22,739 nt of DNA. It comes from Desulfacyla sp964522045 (GTDB lineage: Bacteria; Desulfobacterota; DSM-4660; Desulfatiglandales; Desulfatiglandaceae). How positions within the stretch are numbered: the stretch's first letter is position 1; each line of letters opens with the position of its first letter. The notes beneath the pieces are model-generated. The model had not been told where the DNA came from. It worked only from the letters and a program-made list of their open reading frames with translations, and did no database searches. Shown here piece after piece: positions 1 to 6,402 of the stretch. A program made the translations under genes and the position numbers. The stretch is from NCBI GenBank assembly GCA_964522045.1, contig CAZFSF010000036.1, positions 1-22,739 on the forward strand, read 5' to 3'.

Positions 1-422
1 TGAAGTTTTCCTGAAACACGATTGCTGAGCTTCTTCGACGATGCCTTTATGAGCAAATATCCCAGCCTATGATTTTCATTAAAAAGCTGCTGGAGTCTTG
101 ATTGGCGCCAGCGAAGGAACCTTGACGACTCCTCACATCTGCCATGGGCATTGTATCGGGGGAGTCCCGCCAGAGAGGAACATCCCACCCCCATGCCGGG
201 AGCAACGGTCTCGGTGTTGATGGAACCATCGGGTTGTTTAAATTCAAGGATTATTTTTCCTTCTTTTATGATATAGAAATTATCTGCCTGGTCCCCATCA
301 CGGAAGAGATAATCCCCCTCTTTTGCAGTGGTGATATCACCAATAGCAGCGAGCTCTTCTATCATTTCCTTGCTCAAGGGTTTAAAAATCTCAACCTTCT
401 GTAATTCCTTTAGAGGTATCAT
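1..422 (-). CDS. cyclic-nucleotide-binding-domain protein, copy 1 (partial, C-terminus beyond window)
   Basis: Reading leftwards from the ATG at 422-420 the frame is open for 140 codons to the window edge, and begins MIPLKELQKVEIFKPLSKEM. The fold is a CAP-type effector domain (CAP_ED): EGDYLFRDGD at about residues 36-45, then a YIIKEGKIILEF strand pair and GMGVGCSSLAG in the phosphate-cassette region. No helix-turn-helix follows. It aligns almost end to end with the neighbour at 499-921 (shared NTETV, PGMGVGCSSLAGL, RCEE, RLGY), so the two are tandem duplicates. The paralogue is 140 aa, so only a few residues are likely missing here. A GGAGG Shine-Dalgarno sequence lies just upstream of the ATG. 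The ligand cannot be told from sequence; the role is inferred as a stand-alone ligand sensor or effector. Confidence 0.8.
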   Translation of the reverse strand, partial: MIPLKELQKVEIFKPLSKEMIEELAAIGDITTAKEGDYLFRDGDQADNFYIIKEGKIILEFKQPDGSINTETVAPGMGVGCSSLAGLPRYNAHGRCEESSRFLRWRQSRLQQLFNENHRLGYLLIKASSKKLSNRVSGKL

Positions 423-498
423 TGCCTGTCCTCCTTCCAGGGCACTCTTGCCCCTCTCTCAAGATCTTTTTACTCTCGTTCTCTGTCTTCGAGCAGTT

Positions 499-921
499 TC
501 AAGACTTCACGCCGATACGTTCGTGTAAGGACAAGGCGCATGCCTTCATCATCATGTAACCCAGGCGATCATACTGATTGAAAAGATGACGAAGTTTGGA
601 TTGAGGCCAGCGCAGAAGTTTAGACGGTTCCTCACACCTGGCATCGGACATGTAGGCCGTCAGTCCTGCCAGGGATGAGCATCCCACGCCCATACCAGGA
701 CCGACCGTCTCTGTATTGACTAAACCCTCCGCCTGCCTGAACTCCAAGACCACTCTACCTTCCCTTAAGATGTAATAGTATTCAGCATGGTCTCCTTCCC
801 GAAAAAGGTATGTTCCCGTGGGTGTCGAGACCACTTCTCCGATATTCGCAAGTTTCTCAAGCATCTTCGGGTCCATCCCCTCAAAATCCTTTACATCCCG
901 CATATCATCCAAGGGTATCAT
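499..921 (-). CDS. cyclic-nucleotide-binding-domain protein, copy 2
   Basis: A 140-aa protein starting MIPLDDMRDVKDFEGMDPKM. It is made of one CAP_ED-like beta-roll: GTYLFREGDHAEYYYILREG at about residues 37-56, then VVLEF, and PGMGVGCSSLAGL at about 75-87. There is no C-terminal DNA-binding domain, unlike CRP/FNR regulators of about 220 aa, and no kinase or channel domain. It lies 76 bp upstream of its paralogue in the same direction, so the pair are probably co-transcribed. An AGGAGG ribosome-binding site sits before the ATG at 921. The conserved Cys in GVGCSSLAG and in RCEE are shared by both copies. The function is unknown; a stand-alone sensor acting through protein contacts is inference. 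Confidence 0.85.
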   Translation of the reverse strand: MIPLDDMRDVKDFEGMDPKMLEKLANIGEVVSTPTGTYLFREGDHAEYYYILREGRVVLEFRQAEGLVNTETVGPGMGVGCSSLAGLTAYMSDARCEEPSKLLRWPQSKLRHLFNQYDRLGYMMMKACALSLHERIGVKS

Positions 922-1382
922 GCGTACCTCCTTTCAAACAAGCAACTCCATCCTGCCTTCAGCTCATGTTTCAGATAACTCTGATCAGTTCGTTATGCGC
1001 TGAAGTGCAACACCCGGCGGTATGTGCCGCCTTTACATTTACGATACGAATATAAGACCTTGCAAGGGATATGCCAAAGAGCCCTTATCTGTCTGCTTTG
1101 CCCCACCTTGAAGATTCATTGGTACTGCACTGGAACCTGTTAAAAATAACTTATAAATCCATACGTTAACTATAGCTCTACCCAGAAGATTTTCCGAAGT
1201 CAATGGGCAGGGGGATAGAGTTGCTGGATTCCCGAAATGCGCCTTTTATCAAGCCAAATGTTAAAAATGGGCAGTTAACGCATGTTAATGATTAACAGAA
1301 AGACCGCCCCGGAGTTCATGGAGTCACAATGGTAACCCTACGGAGGCATTATCTTGAAAAGGACTCAAGATACCTTTAACAG
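922..1382. other. intergenic region upstream of cNMP-domain pair
   Basis: This 461-bp stretch has no convincing ORF in either strand. It is AT-rich in the middle and holds repeated GTTAA/TTAAC words (GTTAAC at 1165-1170, GTTAA at 1260-1264) that culminate in the composite motif listed separately at 1275-1298. It is the natural leader of the minus-strand gene starting at 921, and the downstream end of the sulfur relay operon. I found no clear rho-independent terminator or RNA gene. Confidence 0.6.
1275..1298. promoter_or_regulatory. composite TTAAC dyad, site A
   Basis: The sequence TTAAC-GCAT-GTTAA-TGA-TTAACAG consists of a perfect dyad (5-bp half sites, 4-bp spacer) followed at 3 bp by a third half site. 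The half-site length and spacing are those of CRP/FNR-family operators (FNR: TTGAT-N4-ATCAA), though the half-site sequence differs. The same arrangement recurs at 2904-2927. It lies about 350 bp upstream of the cNMP gene at 921, so which gene it controls is uncertain. The operator assignment is inference from the dyad and its recurrence. Confidence 0.45.
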
Positions 1383-1562
1383 CTACCACCAGGTAATCAC
1401 CTTATCATGATCGTGTTCAAAAATCAGATCAATGAGCTTTCCATAGTCAGTCTCCCCTTCGTATAAAGGGAAATCGGTCGTCTCCTTACCTTCAGAAAGG
1501 ATGCCCATCAGGGTTTTTGTCGTATCATCCGGTTTACTCTTGAGTATATGCAACATCTTCAT
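1383..1562 (-). CDS. short DsrH/TusB-like sulfur relay protein
   Basis: This small gene encodes 59 aa, MKMLHILKSKPDDTTKTLMG to ...DHDKVITWW. The ATG at 1562 is preceded by a GGAG Shine-Dalgarno sequence that overlaps the stop of the upstream gene (gap 10 bp), which supports translation. The start MLHILKS and the end KVITWW resemble the termini of DsrH/TusB proteins, which are normally about 95 aa, so this is a shortened form with the middle reduced. It is last in the tusA-dsrE-dsrF-like operon, where a TusB partner would be expected (TusBCD/DsrEFH form a sulfur-carrier complex). It has no cysteine, so it could not itself carry a persulfide. The family call rests on short motifs and on context. 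Confidence 0.6.
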   Translation of the reverse strand: MKMLHILKSKPDDTTKTLMGILSEGKETTDFPLYEGETDYGKLIDLIFEHDHDKVITWW

Positions 1563-1572
1563 ATTTCCGCTC

Positions 1573-1866
1573 CTAAAAGGGGACGATGAGATCCATATCT
1601 TTGAGTTTTTCTCCGATCTCTTCGAGGCTCATATATTTGAACCCGTGTTTATCCGCGTTGACCCTGTTGTTGGAGTAATATTCACATTCCATATCCTCCA
1701 GCCATTCAAGGTTTTCCTTATACTCGTCGGTCATATCAACCTCAACATCCAGCACGAACATGTAGGAATAAAGATTCTCCACGGCCAGGCCGAGGGTGGA
1801 ACGTGAGCCTTCCCAGAGATCTTCCTTGCTTCGCACCAAAAAGGCCACATGCTTGACATTTTCCAT
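1573..1866 (-). CDS. DsrE/DsrF-family protein (TusC/DsrF-like position)
   Basis: A 97-aa protein starting MENVKHVAFLVRSKEDLWEG and ending LKDMDLIVPF. The length and the early beta-strand/helix pattern (VAFLVRS, then LGLAVENLYSYMFVLDVEVD) fit the DsrE/DsrF/TusC fold. The only cysteine is at DMECEYYSNN, not at the usual active-site place of DsrE, which suits a structural DsrF/TusC role rather than the persulfide-carrying subunit. An AGGAGG lies 11 bp before the ATG. It follows the DsrE-like gene by 15 bp and precedes the TusB-like gene by 10 bp, so co-translation and complex formation are likely. Confidence in the superfamily is moderate to good; the exact subunit name is inferred from gene order. 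Confidence 0.65.
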   Translation of the reverse strand: MENVKHVAFLVRSKEDLWEGSRSTLGLAVENLYSYMFVLDVEVDMTDEYKENLEWLEDMECEYYSNNRVNADKHGFKYMSLEEIGEKLKDMDLIVPF

Positions 1867-1881
1867 CTCTTCAAATACCTC

Positions 1882-2190
1882 CTAAAAGACCAGGTAACGA
1901 TCACAATCGTCGATCATTTCACCATTCCTCGCCTGTGTGGCATAATCCTTCTCAGCAATACCGGGAACTGGTGGTTTGAGGCCATGGCTCTCAAAACCCA
2001 CGTTGCAGAGGGACATGGTGGCCAGCCCCTCAAGCTCACCAAACCGTGGGTCCTGAGTGAGCAAGGTACCCCGGTGACTAAGAAAAATGGTGACCTCCAC
2101 ATCCCCTTTCTTCCGGGCCGCATGGCACAGGTCAATAATTTTATCAAGATGCTTATCGGAGCTTACAAAAAGCCCTAAGTTTCTTGCCAT
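1882..2190 (-). CDS. DsrE-family sulfur relay protein
   Basis: A 102-aa protein starting MARNLGLFVSSDKHLDKIID. It shows the DsrE-fold pattern: strand LGLFVSS, helix, strand VEVTIFLSHRGTLL, then MSLCNVGFESHGL at about residues 60-72. The cysteine there is the candidate persulfide-carrying residue, matching the single reactive Cys of DsrE/TusD. It comes 20 bp after tusA and 15 bp before the second DsrE-type gene, within one minus-strand operon. Known members pass sulfane sulfur from TusA to a downstream acceptor (DsrC/TusE) in the cytoplasm; no dsrC is in the window. Start at 2190 is backed by an AAGGAGTAAGGA ribosome-binding region. Confidence 0.75.
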   Translation of the reverse strand: MARNLGLFVSSDKHLDKIIDLCHAARKKGDVEVTIFLSHRGTLLTQDPRFGELEGLATMSLCNVGFESHGLKPPVPGIAEKDYATQARNGEMIDDCDRYLVF

Positions 2191-2210
2191 ATCCTTACTC
2201 CTTACTGAAA

Positions 2211-2450
2211 TTATTTGACTTTGATATAAAACCTTGTGAATCCTTCATCATCCTTTTCACCAAGGTATTCGTTCCCCGACTTCTTGGCAAAGCCGGGAAG
2301 ATCATTTTTTGTACCCGGGTCAGAGCTGAAAATCTCTATGACCTGCCCTGATTTCATCCCTTTGATGGCTTTCTTTGTCTTTAGAAGCGGCATCGGGCAA
2401 CTCAACCCCCTGCAGTCCAATGTTTCGTCCGGTGTGATGTTTTCAACCAT
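2211..2450 (-). CDS. tusA: TusA-family sulfurtransferase
   Basis: A 79-aa protein whose central motif is LDCRGLSCPMPLLKTKKAIK, the signature of TusA/SirA/YeeD: the CPxP cysteine binds persulfide sulfur and hands it on. The C-terminal DPGTKNDLPGFAKKSGNEYL matches the family. I place the start at MVENITPDE (ATG at 2450), because an AGGGAGG lies upstream at suitable distance and the domain begins here; a start 18 codons further upstream would add a tail unrelated to the family. It is first in the operon with the DsrE-, DsrF- and TusB-like genes, a layout seen in anaerobes where TusA feeds a DsrEFH/TusBCD-like relay. Composite dyad site B lies about 450 bp upstream. Confidence 0.88.
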   Translation of the reverse strand: MVENITPDETLDCRGLSCPMPLLKTKKAIKGMKSGQVIEIFSSDPGTKNDLPGFAKKSGNEYLGEKDDEGFTRFYIKVK

Positions 2451-2539
2451 GTTCCTTAATCCTCCCTGAGAAAAATTTTTGGCCCGAAAGACGGGGCCTG
2501 CCATAATAATAAAGATCGACGCTTTATAACAGATTTGCC

Positions 2540-2827
2540 TCAGCTAGATGCCGTCGACACTGTCAAAAAAACGAAACCGAGGTCCCCTTTGGAGACTTCC
2601 GGCCTGTCAACTGCAAAAGCGGTGCCAATTTGCGCAGCGTCACCATTCCACCTGACCATCTTGCCTATGCAGTGCGGTTCAAAGTGGATATTATTAAAAT
2701 ACGTCCTGATAAGAACGTAGTCAAGCGACATTTCAGATAACTCACAGGACATTGCAACCCCCACTCTCGGGGATTGTCCGTGAGCGGTCAAAAAAGAGAC
2801 AGATAGGAATAATATATTCTGCCGCAT
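2540..2827 (-). CDS. hypothetical protein, possibly PilZ-like remnant
   Basis: An open frame of 95 codons lies 89 bp upstream of tusA in the same direction. I do not recognise it with confidence. The second half, IGKMVRWNGDAAQIGTAFAV, is weakly reminiscent of the last strands of PilZ domains, but the usual RxxxR and NxSxxG motifs are absent. The start has no good Shine-Dalgarno sequence; an internal start at MSCELSEM is possible. It could be a small leader gene of the sulfur relay operon, a decayed gene, or chance. No overlapping alternative on the plus strand looks better. Confidence 0.3.
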   Translation of the reverse strand: MRQNILFLSVSFLTAHGQSPRVGVAMSCELSEMSLDYVLIRTYFNNIHFEPHCIGKMVRWNGDAAQIGTAFAVDRPEVSKGDLGFVFLTVSTASS

Positions 2828-2903
2828 CTATGAATCTCTATAATTTCAGTGATTGCCCTATCTTTGTTGCCTTTAATTCGTTAAGGTGTTAACAGAATAG
2901 CCC

Positions 2904-2927
2904 TTAACATATGTTAAAAATTAACAG
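2904..2927. promoter_or_regulatory. composite TTAAC dyad, site B
   Basis: TTAAC-ATAT-GTTAA-AAA-TTAACAG has the same three-half-site architecture as site A at 1275-1298, with identical half sites and spacing and different spacers. A further GTTAA and a GTTAAC precede it at 2880-2893. It lies upstream of the minus-strand ORF and tusA operon and, at greater distance, of the plus-strand gene at 3567. The spacing resembles CRP/FNR-family sites. It is inferred to be an operator shared with site A. Confidence 0.45.
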
Positions 2928-3162
2928 CGATCAGATCAGTATTTGAACATATATATAAAAAAATTAAAACGAGCTGAACAACCCTTCTAAAGCCTATTTA
3001 TGAAGAGATCATCGAAATGAACCCGTTTTGAGGAGGACTCAACCACTCGACTATTCAACCCTTTAGCCAGATCTGTGGCACGGATTTTGCCTACTATTCA
3101 CCCCAAAGGGCAATAAAACTTGGCATAACCTCCTTTTGCTGATTGCCCCCTTCTACATCGGG

Positions 3163-3196
3163 TTTGGTTCCCCGGAGATTGACTCCGGGGGCCAAA
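3163..3196. repeat. strong intergenic hairpin
   Basis: A perfect 8-bp inverted repeat, CCCCGGAG/CTCCGGGG with a 5-nt loop (3170-3190), is extended by an outer TTTGG/CCAAA pair after a small bulge, about 13 bp in total. No T-run follows on either strand, so it is not a standard terminator. It may be a REP-like palindrome, an RNA processing site or a small-RNA structure. Confidence 0.55.
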
Positions 3197-3469
3197 TCAC
3201 GTGTCTTTAGGTAACACCAAAAAGGGATTTCTCCTATCCCAGCATTCCAGGTCCTCAATTCCAAAGTCCTAATCAAAAGATATTTAAAATTGGAAATTCG
3301 AGGGTAACATCTCAATAAGTAGCGGGAATCCAGAAAAATGGCAGAGCAGAGGATTTACTCCGATTTATTGAGAAGATACGTAAAAAGGCCCTGTTAGCCT
3401 ATCCCCAATTTCCAGTTTCTCAAATGCAACATAAAGGCACAAGCGGAGCAAAACCATCCTGAGAGATAC

Positions 3470-3486
3470 TCTCTCAATGTATGCGT
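3470..3486. repeat. small perfect hairpin in leader of 3567 gene
   Basis: TGAGAGA-TAC-TCTCTCA is a 7-bp perfect inverted repeat with a 3-nt loop, about 80 bp upstream of the ATG at 3567. It could be a leader RNA hairpin or an operator half-site pair. No T-run follows. Confidence 0.4.
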
Positions 3487-3566
3487 AGGGATCTATAGCA
3501 ACTTGTAATTTGTAACTTTTTAACTTATCTTGTCTCTTAAGCCTGCAACAGATAAGGAGATAAGCA

Positions 3567-4556
3567 ATGACAAAAGAAATATCACGAAGATCGTTTCTCA
3601 AAGGTGGTCTGGCCGCAGCAGGGGCCGTGGCGGCCTCCTCTCTGCCACTTCCTGCCACCGTCAAGGCAGCTACCGGTGAGGAACTGGCAACCCTTATTGA
3701 TATCAGGAAGTGTATCGGGTGTGAGGCATGCGTCGAGGCATGCCAGGAAGTTAATGAGCCCAAGTTCCCTGAACCGAAGAAGCCTTTTCCAAAGATGTAT
3801 CCAAGCAGAGTCAAGGTCGCTGACTGGTCTGACAAGAGGGATGTCACAGACCGGCTGACCCCCTATAACTGGCTGTTTATCCAGGAGGCCACAGTAACGG
3901 TGAATGGCAAGGAAGAGACCTTTACATTTCCCAGACGATGTATGCATTGCCAGAACCCACCCTGTGCGGATCTCTGCCCTTGGGGTGCGGCGCGCAAACT
4001 CAGGAACGGGATCACCCGGATTGATGCGGATATCTGCCTTGGCGGATCCAAATGTAAAGCGGTCTGTCCCTGGCATATCCCGCAGCGCCAGACCGGTGTT
4101 GGGTTGTACTTGGACATCCTTCCCAATTTTGCTGGAAATGGAGTCATGTATAAATGTGACCGGTGCTACAACAGGATTGAAAAAGGAGAACTCCCCGCCT
4201 GCATCGATGTGTGCCCGGAGAAGGTGCAGAAGATAGGACCCCGGGACGAAATTATAAAGGAGGCCCATGCTATTGCAAAAGAGATAAAGGGCTACATCTA
4301 TGGTGAAAAAGAAAACGGGGGAACAAACACCATCTACGTCTCGCCTGTCCCCTTTAAGGATTTGAACAAAGCGATAGAAAAGGGTCCTGGAAAGCCGGGG
4401 CTACAGCCAGTGAAAAATTCAATGGCTCACGCCGACAACCTGGCAAAGGCCATGATAATCGCCCCGATTGCAGGTATTGCTGCAGCGGCTGGCAAATTCT
4501 ACTCCACCTCCAAAAAACTGACACATTCTGAGGAGGGAAAAAATGAAATCACGTAA
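3567..4556 (+). CDS. Tat-exported four-[4Fe-4S] ferredoxin subunit, FdhB/FdnH/HybA-like
   Basis: A 329-aa protein. The N-terminus has a twin-arginine signal, SRRSFLK at residues 6-12, and a hydrophobic Ala-rich core to about 35, so it is exported folded. Four cluster motifs follow: C49-C52-C55-C59, C125-C128-C133-C137, C157-C163-C167 and C197-C200-C212-C216, in the pattern of the beta subunits of formate dehydrogenase-N, HybA and DsrO. A hydrophobic helix at about 291-309 near the C-terminus matches the membrane anchor of FdnH. A good AAGGAG precedes the ATG. The next gene overlaps by 14 bp and encodes a cytochrome b, so this should be a membrane electron-transfer module on the outer face of the cytoplasmic membrane. 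No molybdopterin or hydrogenase catalytic subunit is adjacent, so the electron donor is unknown. Confidence 0.88.
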   Translation: MTKEISRRSFLKGGLAAAGAVAASSLPLPATVKAATGEELATLIDIRKCIGCEACVEACQEVNEPKFPEPKKPFPKMYPSRVKVADWSDKRDVTDRLTPYNWLFIQEATVTVNGKEETFTFPRRCMHCQNPPCADLCPWGAARKLRNGITRIDADICLGGSKCKAVCPWHIPQRQTGVGLYLDILPNFAGNGVMYKCDRCYNRIEKGELPACIDVCPEKVQKIGPRDEIIKEAHAIAKEIKGYIYGEKENGGTNTIYVSPVPFKDLNKAIEKGPGKPGLQPVKNSMAHADNLAKAMIIAPIAGIAAAAGKFYSTSKKLTHSEEGKNEIT

Positions 4557-5022
4557 TTATGCGTTAACGACTAACAAAAGATGGCTCAAAACGTTTTATA
4601 TTTTGCTTTTTACAGTAATGGCATTTACCGGGTTCGGCCAGATGCCTATTTTCAAACGTTACTATATCTCCGATATTCCAGGTATGGGCTGGGCTGCAAA
4701 TTTTTATGTGACCCACTACATTCATTATCTCGGGGCAATCCTTCTGTTAGGGCTTGTGGCCTACTGCATTTTAGATTATTTTTTTGCAGGTAGACGTGAA
4801 TTCAGTTTAACCGCCTCTGCCTATGTAAGGATACTGCTCTTGGGTGGAATCGTTATAACGGGCATCTTCAGGGTTCTCAAAAACCTTCCCGACGTTGTTT
4901 TTTCGCCGGGGTTTACACTGTTCATCGATATCGCTCACTTGGGCTTTATGATGTTTTATCTCTTAGCAGCGCTTCTTTTCCTGATTATCAAATCCGGATG
5001 GATAAGGGAATTGACGAATTAA
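4543..5022 (+). CDS. small cytochrome b-type membrane subunit
   Basis: A 159-aa integral membrane protein. Hydrophobic segments lie at about residues 16-33, 58-80, 93-111 and 125-149, giving four helices. Candidate haem-ligand histidines are H58 and H61 (THYIHYLG) in helix 2 and H132 (DIAHLGF) in helix 4, consistent with the gamma subunits of formate dehydrogenase-N-like enzymes and other small b-type cytochromes. It starts inside the end of the iron-sulfur gene (ATG at 4543 in a GAGGGAAAAAATG context), implying translational coupling and a stoichiometric complex. The partner would pass electrons between the periplasmic iron-sulfur protein and the quinone pool. At about 160 aa it is shorter than FdnI (about 215 aa). 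The family call is moderate; the membrane topology is clear. Confidence 0.75.
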   Translation: MKSRNYALTTNKRWLKTFYILLFTVMAFTGFGQMPIFKRYYISDIPGMGWAANFYVTHYIHYLGAILLLGLVAYCILDYFFAGRREFSLTASAYVRILLLGGIVITGIFRVLKNLPDVVFSPGFTLFIDIAHLGFMMFYLLAALLFLIIKSGWIRELTN

Positions 5023-5048
5023 GGGATTAAGGAATTGCGGTATTTAGG

Positions 5049-5070
5049 CCCCAGTGGAATTTCCCTGGGG
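5049..5070 (+). terminator. possible attenuating hairpin after cytochrome b gene
   Basis: CCCCAG/CTGGGG is a 6-bp inverted repeat with a 10-nt loop, 27 bp after the stop of the cytochrome gene. Only a weak T/A tract follows, so termination would be partial; the Cys-rich gene lies beyond it. Confidence 0.3.
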
Positions 5071-5138
5071 GAACCCTATTACACGGCGTAAAATTGACGA
5101 TCGGGAAACGACAAATGACGAAGGATAAATGAAAAATT

Positions 5139-5354
5139 ATGGAATGCAGATATCACCCGGGCCGTGAGGCCTATGTCCAGTGCCAAAAAATGGCGGTCGG
5201 CTATTGCCAGGAATGCCTCGAGGACTGCGAGGCCTGCACCGACCCCTGCACCTACTGCAAGTCCCGCTCCCAGTGCATAATCTGGGAAATGTGCCGAAAG
5301 AGCGAAAAGAGATACCGTCTTCAAAGAGAGGCAAAAGGGGCGACGGCAGGATAG
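5139..5354 (+). CDS. cysteine-rich small protein, B-box zinc-finger-like
   Basis: A 71-aa protein with ten cysteines at 3, 15, 23, 26, 30, 33, 37, 40, 46 and 52 and a histidine at 6. The start CRYHPGREAYVQCQKMAVGY is the pattern of B-box-type zinc-binding segments (C-x2-H...C...CxxC). The remaining CxxxCxxC-type repeats could bind a second metal ion or an Fe-S cluster. The C-terminal 18 residues are basic. I know of similar short proteins in sulfate-reducing bacteria but no experimental function. The gene follows the cytochrome b gene by 116 bp in the same direction. The start codon has an AAGGA motif somewhat far upstream; no other in-frame start retains the first CxxH. Confidence 0.65.
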   Translation: MECRYHPGREAYVQCQKMAVGYCQECLEDCEACTDPCTYCKSRSQCIIWEMCRKSEKRYRLQREAKGATAG

Positions 5355-5427
5355 CCGCCTACAAGGCCTGAGTGGGCTACATATTTTTATCCCGCCTGAA
5401 CCTCTCTTCGTAGATCTTATCAGCGGA

Positions 5428-5459
5428 CCCGGTTCATGACGGTTGGACAGCGAACCGGG
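5428..5459. repeat. inverted repeat between convergent genes
   Basis: CCCGGTTC/GAACCGGG form an 8-bp perfect stem around a 16-nt loop, between the plus-strand Cys-rich gene and the minus-strand GAF gene. Its place between convergent stops suggests a bidirectional transcription barrier, but there is no T-run. Confidence 0.4.
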
Positions 5460-5497
5460 CGTCCTCCTCAACCACGAAAAGATACGGCCAGGGGATC

Positions 5498-6127
5498 TTA
5501 ATTGATTTGCTGAGAAATGGGTCTGACTTCCCCCACACTCGTTGGAACTCCCTCATAAGGAGTCCATCCCTTGGATCTCAAGGTCTTTGGATCCCGCTTC
5601 TCCTTCAATATCTCGATACTGTCCTTGAGTCCTTTGTAAAGGCGGGACATCTCCAGGGACATTCCTGCTATCTGGGCCACGGCCTGGACAAAGTTCATAT
5701 CCTCCAGCGTAGCTTCCCAGGGCGTGGCTGAGTAAACCCTTAAGGCGCCAATAGGCTTTTCCCGTATAACGATTGGCACAGAAAGGATCGATGAGATACC
5801 CTCTTTCTTTGCTGCCTCCGGGTATTGGATTCGGGGATCATTCATTACATCCGAAACCGCTACAGGACCATCTTTTAGAGAACTGGCAATTGAGCGCATA
5901 GCACTGAGAGGGCCTTTATTCAAATACTCGTCACTCAGTCCCATGGATGCTGCGACCTCCAGTTCATGGGTTTTGCGATTGAACAGAAACAGAGCACATC
6001 CCTTGACATCCAACGCGCTTTTCACTGCCTCAACAATAAGCAAGGTTGTTTCTTCAGGGTCCCTGGACAAGACACTGCCATGCGTCACCTTCAAAAGCGT
6101 TTTGTAGTTCATGATTTCCTTTTTCAT
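5498..6127 (-). CDS. GAF-domain protein
   Basis: A 209-aa soluble protein starting MKKEIMNYKTLLKVTHGSVL. A single GAF domain spans roughly residues 15-165: the elements SALDVKGCALFLFNRKTHEL, AASMGLSDEYLNKGP, an AVSDVMNDPR turn, ISSILSVPIVIREKPIGALR and MNFVQAVAQIAGMSLEMSRL are the classic strand/helix order. A short coiled segment and a polar tail follow. There is no kinase, cyclase or DNA-binding domain. I chose the ATG at 6127 because AAAGGAGG lies just before it; the frame is open 33 codons further upstream but without domain content. Its place in a block of signalling genes suggests a ligand- or redox-sensing input protein; the ligand is unknown. Confidence 0.82.
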   Translation of the reverse strand: MKKEIMNYKTLLKVTHGSVLSRDPEETTLLIVEAVKSALDVKGCALFLFNRKTHELEVAASMGLSDEYLNKGPLSAMRSIASSLKDGPVAVSDVMNDPRIQYPEAAKKEGISSILSVPIVIREKPIGALRVYSATPWEATLEDMNFVQAVAQIAGMSLEMSRLYKGLKDSIEILKEKRDPKTLRSKGWTPYEGVPTSVGEVRPISQQIN

Positions 6128-6236
6128 GATGTCCTCCTTTCTAAAGGTTTCCGTTAGAGAATCCCCCCATGCCGCCTCAGCGTCTTCCCGGGGAGGTGGG
6201 GTGTTACACACAAACGCTACAAACATGAACTCTTTT

Positions 6237-6266
6237 CGGGCGAGATCCGGCTCGCATTCTCGCCCG
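6237..6266. repeat. perfect inverted repeat between receiver and GAF genes
   Basis: CGGGCGAGA/TCTCGCCCG, a 9-bp perfect stem with a 12-nt loop, sits 137 bp downstream of the receiver gene stop on the minus strand. It lacks a T-run. It may limit read-through from the receiver gene into the GAF gene. Confidence 0.4.
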
Positions 6267-6402
6267 TAAACAGAATACGCTCCGGGTAACCTTCCAGGGC
6301 GCGCAGGTTTTGCTGAAACGTATCCAGGCCAAAGGGATAAATGCTCTTTCTCCTTTCTCCCTTAACTGCAAAACCCATTAGACTCTCTGACTGCGAAAGA
6401 CG

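Larger units (their letters stand above)
2828..3566. other. long intergenic region between divergent operons
   Basis: This 739-bp stretch separates the minus-strand sulfur relay genes from the plus-strand iron-sulfur/cytochrome operon. It is AT-rich from 2828 to 3000 and holds GTTAA/TTAAC words including composite site B. From 3094 to 3315 it has phrase-like DNA in which a 73-codon frame is open, but the translation looks like intergenic repeat. Two strong hairpins occur (3163-3196 and 3470-3486). I see no tRNA or other RNA gene. Confidence 0.6.

Noticed and set aside
2451..2504. N-terminal extension of TusA
   Set aside because: The extra 18 codons are outside the TusA domain and the Shine-Dalgarno sequence fits the ATG at 2450.
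3094..3315. 73-codon minus-strand ORF
   Set aside because: Its translation resembles phrase-like intergenic DNA, it spans a strong hairpin, and it has no ribosome-binding site or family likeness.
3582..4268. 228-codon minus-strand ORF opposite the iron-sulfur gene
   Set aside because: It is the antisense shadow of a gene with four clear Fe-S motifs and a Tat signal.
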